A stretch of 8,644 nt of DNA, taken from the NCBI GenBank assembly GCA_026998145.1, contig JALTRC010000488.1:1-8644 (forward strand). Direction: 5' to 3'. The notes under the pieces were generated by a model. The model made no database searches and had not been told where the DNA came from. It was given only the letters and a program-made list of their open reading frames with translations. The position numbers and the translations under genes are program-made. The DNA is from Gammaproteobacteria bacterium. GTDB taxonomy: Bacteria > Pseudomonadota > Gammaproteobacteria > SZUA-229. Positions 5,650 to 8,644 of the stretch are shown piece by piece; position 1 is the stretch's first letter; every line of letters begins with the position of its first letter.

Positions 5650-6789
5650 TTATTCGGCAGCAGATACCTGATAAGCAAACAAAGTGCCATCACGAGTTAA
5701 GGCATACAGGCGATTATTCTGCACCAAAGGCGCCACCATGAAACCGCTATCATCCGCCTGCACACGGGCCACAAAATGCCCGTCGAATACGGACATAAAA
5801 TGCAAATAGCCTTCATAATCACCCACTACCAGTGCATCACCCACCACGGAGGGACGGGTAATCCTGCGGGCATTGAGTTTCTCCTGTTTCCACAGGGTGG
5901 CCCCATTGCTGCGATCGAAGGCCCAGATATGGTCACGTTCATCAGAGCTGAACACACTGCTGGCATTTAATTCAACACCTGTATAGGTGGATAGTTTACG
6001 GCTCCACAATAACTGCCCACGACGAATATCAATGGCCACCAGACGCCCCTGATAACTGGCAATATACAGCACACCATCCACCAGCTTTGCCTGACCATCC
6101 AGATCCACCATGCGTTCCAGTTCAGAGCGGCCTTCCGGAGTGGCAATGGCCACATCCAGCAGGGAGCGGCCATTTTCCACATCCAGCACCAGCAGGCGGC
6201 CGTTATCCAGCCCGATATATACCGCATTCTGGCTGACAATCATCGGGCTGTTGCCCCGCAGGCTCAGGGCCGGCACATTGCGCTCATACAGCCAGGAGAT
6301 CTTGCCGGTTCTGGCATCCAGCGCAGTAATCATGCCATCCACACTGCGCACCAGCACTGTGTTACCCGACAGGGCCGGCGGCGCCAGCACTTCGCTGGAA
6401 ATATCCTGCTTCCATAACAACTTGCCCTGGCCATCCAGGGCCATTAACTGGCCATCACGGCTGGCAACAAAAAGCCGCCCTTCATTGCCGCCGACACCGG
6501 CGCTGAGAATGGTGTCCAGATCGGTTTGCCATAGAATTTTACCTGTCGACATATCAACCCGGGATACCCGGCCGGAGCGATCCGCCACCACCAGGCTATC
6601 CTTCAACATGAGTGGATAGAGTTTTAGAAACTGCTGCTGAACTCCGTCACCTATGGATACTGACCACAATTCTTCAACAGGCAGGCTGGATTTAAATTCC
6701 ACCAGATCGGCAGGGGGTTCTGCATTATCCTCTGCGCCGCAGGCAGAAAGCAGTAAAACAAAACCAATAAGACACAGTTTTTTTATCAT
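5650..6789 (-). CDS. bamB: Outer-membrane lipoprotein BamB, beta-barrel assembly complex
   Basis: 379 residues (E. coli BamB has 392). BamB binds BamA and helps insert beta-barrel proteins into the outer membrane. The N-terminus MIKKLCLIGFVLLLSAC is a type II signal peptide with lipobox LSAC (14-17). Gly, not Asp, follows the lipidated Cys, consistent with transfer to the outer membrane by Lol. The rest is an eight-bladed beta-propeller of PQQ/WD40-like repeats, seen as recurring motifs such as VDMSTGKILWQTDL, LDGQGKLLWKQDI, LDARTGKISWLYE, VDIRRGQLLWSRKL and FDRSNGATLWKQE. The ATG overlaps the stop of yfgM as ATGA (6786-6789), and no strong ribosome binding site precedes it, so translation is probably coupled. 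Context between yfgM and der matches the conserved gammaproteobacterial arrangement, apart from the DUF945 gene downstream. Confidence 0.97.
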   Translation of the reverse strand: MIKKLCLIGFVLLLSACGAEDNAEPPADLVEFKSSLPVEELWSVSIGDGVQQQFLKLYPLMLKDSLVVADRSGRVSRVDMSTGKILWQTDLDTILSAGVGGNEGRLFVASRDGQLMALDGQGKLLWKQDISSEVLAPPALSGNTVLVRSVDGMITALDARTGKISWLYERNVPALSLRGNSPMIVSQNAVYIGLDNGRLLVLDVENGRSLLDVAIATPEGRSELERMVDLDGQAKLVDGVLYIASYQGRLVAIDIRRGQLLWSRKLSTYTGVELNASSVFSSDERDHIWAFDRSNGATLWKQEKLNARRITRPSVVGDALVVGDYEGYLHFMSVFDGHFVARVQADDSGFMVAPLVQNNRLYALTRDGTLFAYQVSAAE

Positions 6790-7433
6790 GCAGACGGTAC
6801 AGCCTTATCATTTCCAGCGGCCTCATCACGCTTTAAACGTAACCACTTGCTGGCCTTATTATCGATGACCATAGCCGCTTTATCATAAGCTGCGCGAGCT
6901 TCATCCTGTTTGCCCTGGGCCAGATAAATATCCCCTTTTAATTCTTCATAAAGCGCTGAAAAACTTTGCGGATAATCTTTTGATAACAGCGCCAGTGCAT
7001 TATCAAACTGTTTAGCCGCAAACAGAATGCGCGCCTGTCTTAAACGGGCAATGACTTTAAAGGATTCATCATCGGCATGCTTAATCACCCAGTCCAGTTG
7101 TTGCTGGGCTTTCACCATATCGTTGTGCTGCAATAACTGTTTGCTAAACACAAAGGCCGACAGGCTGGCATAAGGGGTGTCACCATAATCGGCCATTAAT
7201 TCATTGACCCGGGTTTGCTGTTCATCCGGTTTGGCATTGGAAATAGCGGCTGATTTAACCTGTTCATATAATGAGCTGGCTTCCATCATGTGGCGGGTTT
7301 GCATATCCCCGTAATAACGCCAGCCAAAAATGGCCACTGCGCCTAATACAATACCGGCAATAATATTGGTGGAGTTTTCTTTCCACCATTTTTTAATAGC
7401 CTCTAGCTGTTGTTCTTCTGTTTCGTAATCCAT
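6786..7433 (-). CDS. yfgM: YfgM-type TPR-like inner-membrane chaperone, ancillary SecYEG translocon subunit
   Basis: 215 residues (E. coli YfgM 206). A short cytoplasmic start, EEQQLEAIKKWWKEN, resembles the E. coli NDQVEAVKRFFAEN segment. It is followed by one transmembrane helix (about 23-41), then GWRYY (37-41), equivalent to GWRYW in E. coli. The remaining periplasmic part is helical and TPR-like (for example YASLSAFVFSKQLLQ, IARLRQARILFAAKQF, ELKGDIYLAQGKQDEARAAY). E. coli YfgM associates with SecYEG and PpiD and is linked to the SurA, Skp and DegP chaperone network, so its position directly before bamB makes functional sense. AGGGG lies 5 bases upstream of the ATG. It starts 15 bp after the hisS stop and overlaps bamB by 4 bp. 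It is assigned with high confidence from both sequence and context. Confidence 0.95.
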   Translation of the reverse strand: MDYETEEQQLEAIKKWWKENSTNIIAGIVLGAVAIFGWRYYGDMQTRHMMEASSLYEQVKSAAISNAKPDEQQTRVNELMADYGDTPYASLSAFVFSKQLLQHNDMVKAQQQLDWVIKHADDESFKVIARLRQARILFAAKQFDNALALLSKDYPQSFSALYEELKGDIYLAQGKQDEARAAYDKAAMVIDNKASKWLRLKRDEAAGNDKAVPSA

Positions 7434-7448
7434 ATCCGCCCCTGATAC

Positions 7449-8644
7449 TTATAATAATTCACGTAAAGCCGATACAATATCGGCCTGTTTGATTGTCTGT
7501 TGATCTTTTCGTTCACGTAAGTGTTTAATGGCAATCGTCTGCTCATTCACTTCATTATCACCCAGTATGAGTGCCAGCAGCGCCCCGCTCCTGTCGGCTT
7601 TTTTCATCTGGCTTTTAAAGCTGCCACCGCCACAATGCACCTGCAATTTCAGCTCCGGCCACTGATCACGAATCTGTTCCGATAATAAAACGCCCTGTTG
7701 CTGCGCCTGCTCACCCTGCATAATGAAATACACGTCCGGTGCATGTGCCATATCACTGCCCTGATCTTCCAGCAGTGAAATCAGCCGTTCAATACCCATG
7801 GCAAAACCGGCAGCTGTGCTGGGCTTGCCACCCAACTGTTCCACCAGACCATCATAACGGCCACCGGCACACACCGTACCCTGTGCTCCCAGCTGATCGG
7901 TCACCCATTCAAAAACCGTTTTGCAATAATAATCCAGCCCCCTTACCAGCCGGGTATTGATAATATATTCAATACCGGCCGCATCAAGAATATTTTTCAG
8001 CTGCTCAAAATGCTCACGGGATTCATCATCCAGATAATCCATCAGCTTTGGCGCCGCTTCGATCATCTCCTGCATGGCGGGATTTTTACTGTCTAAAATC
8101 CGCAGCGGATTGGTATCCAGGCGGCGCAGACTGTCTTCATCCAACTGGGCTTTATGCTGAGACAAATAAGCGCTTAATACCTCACGGTATTTAGCACGCG
8201 CTTCATTGCTGCCCAGGGTATTGAGTTGCAGTTGAATATCCTTTAAGCCTAAACGCTGCCATAAACGGGCGGTCATTAAAATAAGTTCCGCATCAATATC
8301 CGGCCCGTCCATGCCATAGGTTTCCACGCCGATTTGATGGAACTGGCGATAGCGACCTTTTTGCGGACGCTCATGGCGGAACATGGGCCCCATATACCAG
8401 AGTCGTTGCTGCTGGTTATAAAACAGGCCATGCTGAATACCGGCGCGTACACAGCTGGCGGTGCCTTCCGGGCGCAGGGTTAAACTGTCACCGTTGCGAT
8501 CTTCAAAGGTGTACATTTCCTTTTCAACAATATCGGTCACTTCACCAATGGAGCGGCAGAACAAATCGGTAGACTCCACAATCGGCATACGAATTTCCCG
8601 ATAACCATAAGACTGTACCGTATCCCGTACAATGGATTCAAAGT
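7449..8644 (-). CDS. hisS: Histidyl-tRNA synthetase, N-terminus cut off by window edge
   Basis: Class II aminoacyl-tRNA synthetase that charges tRNA-His. The frame stays open past the Met at 8588 to the window edge, where 18 more residues read FESIVRDTVQSYGYREIR. This aligns with E. coli IEGTLKNVLGSYGYSEIR, so the Met at 8588 is internal and about 24 residues are missing. Visible are motif 1 (SYGYREIRMPIVE), the TLRPEGT histidine-binding loop, motif 2 (RHERPQKGRYRQFHQ), the HisA block LVRGLDYY with its catalytic Arg, the HisB block AGGRYDGLVEQLGG and motif 3 (GFAMGIERL). The C-terminal anticodon-binding domain follows, about the last 100 residues, with VHCGGGSFKSQMKKAD and ALILGDNEV. The 397 visible residues plus the missing part fit the usual length of about 424. 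It is the first gene of the cluster in this window; its promoter lies outside. Confidence 0.98.
   Translation of the reverse strand, partial: FESIVRDTVQSYGYREIRMPIVESTDLFCRSIGEVTDIVEKEMYTFEDRNGDSLTLRPEGTASCVRAGIQHGLFYNQQQRLWYMGPMFRHERPQKGRYRQFHQIGVETYGMDGPDIDAELILMTARLWQRLGLKDIQLQLNTLGSNEARAKYREVLSAYLSQHKAQLDEDSLRRLDTNPLRILDSKNPAMQEMIEAAPKLMDYLDDESREHFEQLKNILDAAGIEYIINTRLVRGLDYYCKTVFEWVTDQLGAQGTVCAGGRYDGLVEQLGGKPSTAAGFAMGIERLISLLEDQGSDMAHAPDVYFIMQGEQAQQQGVLLSEQIRDQWPELKLQVHCGGGSFKSQMKKADRSGALLALILGDNEVNEQTIAIKHLRERKDQQTIKQADIVSALRELL

Noticed and set aside
6110..6619. Plus-strand open frame of 169 codons inside bamB
   Set aside because: It is antisense to a clearly recognised BamB propeller and shows no domain or ribosome binding site; a shadow frame.
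8586..8588. Met codon at 8588 as the start of hisS
   Set aside because: The frame continues upstream to the window edge with residues that align to the E. coli HisRS N-terminal region, so this Met is internal and corresponds to about residue 43.
1..8644. CRISPR arrays, tRNA or rRNA genes, phage or plasmid genes, and a novel defence system
   Set aside because: No regularly spaced direct repeats, RNA-gene signatures or nuclease, transposase, integrase or toxin motifs are visible; the coding content is housekeeping and envelope genes.

Overview
The window is an ordinary-composition stretch of a gammaproteobacterial chromosome. The evidence is the hisS-yfgM-bamB-...-der gene order, the very close match of HisRS and Der to the enterobacterial proteins, a LolA/BamB-type lipoprotein signal and a Gram-negative porin. 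The genus cannot be named from this sequence alone; a marine or environmental gammaproteobacterium is a guess.

Layout: almost everything is on the minus strand, so transcription runs from right to left. At the right edge is hisS, missing about 24 N-terminal residues. It is followed by yfgM (15 bp gap), bamB (4-bp ATGA overlap with yfgM), a DUF945/YdgA-like membrane-anchored protein (21 bp after bamB), and, after about 100 bp, der. This is the well-known hisS-yfgM-bamB-der cluster with an extra DUF945 gene inserted between bamB and der. After der comes an AT-rich spacer of 237 bp that carries a near-consensus sigma70 promoter, a possible operator and a long A/U-rich leader, all serving a porin gene. 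The porin gene ends in a strong rho-independent terminator. Next, still on the minus strand, is a secreted Sel1-repeat/coiled-coil protein. At the left edge, convergent and on the plus strand, is the 3' end of a SlyD-type FKBP peptidyl-prolyl isomerase gene. A 134-bp MITE-like element flanked by TA lies between the two convergent gene ends.

Functional theme: BamB (beta-barrel assembly), YfgM (periplasmic chaperone network at the Sec translocon), the DUF945 protein, the porin and the Sel1 protein all act, or are predicted to act, in the cell envelope, while HisRS and Der serve translation and ribosome assembly. I see no clear sign of a new multi-gene system. The points most worth a second look are the DUF945 insertion in the bamB-der cluster, the MITE, and the regulatory leader of the porin gene.
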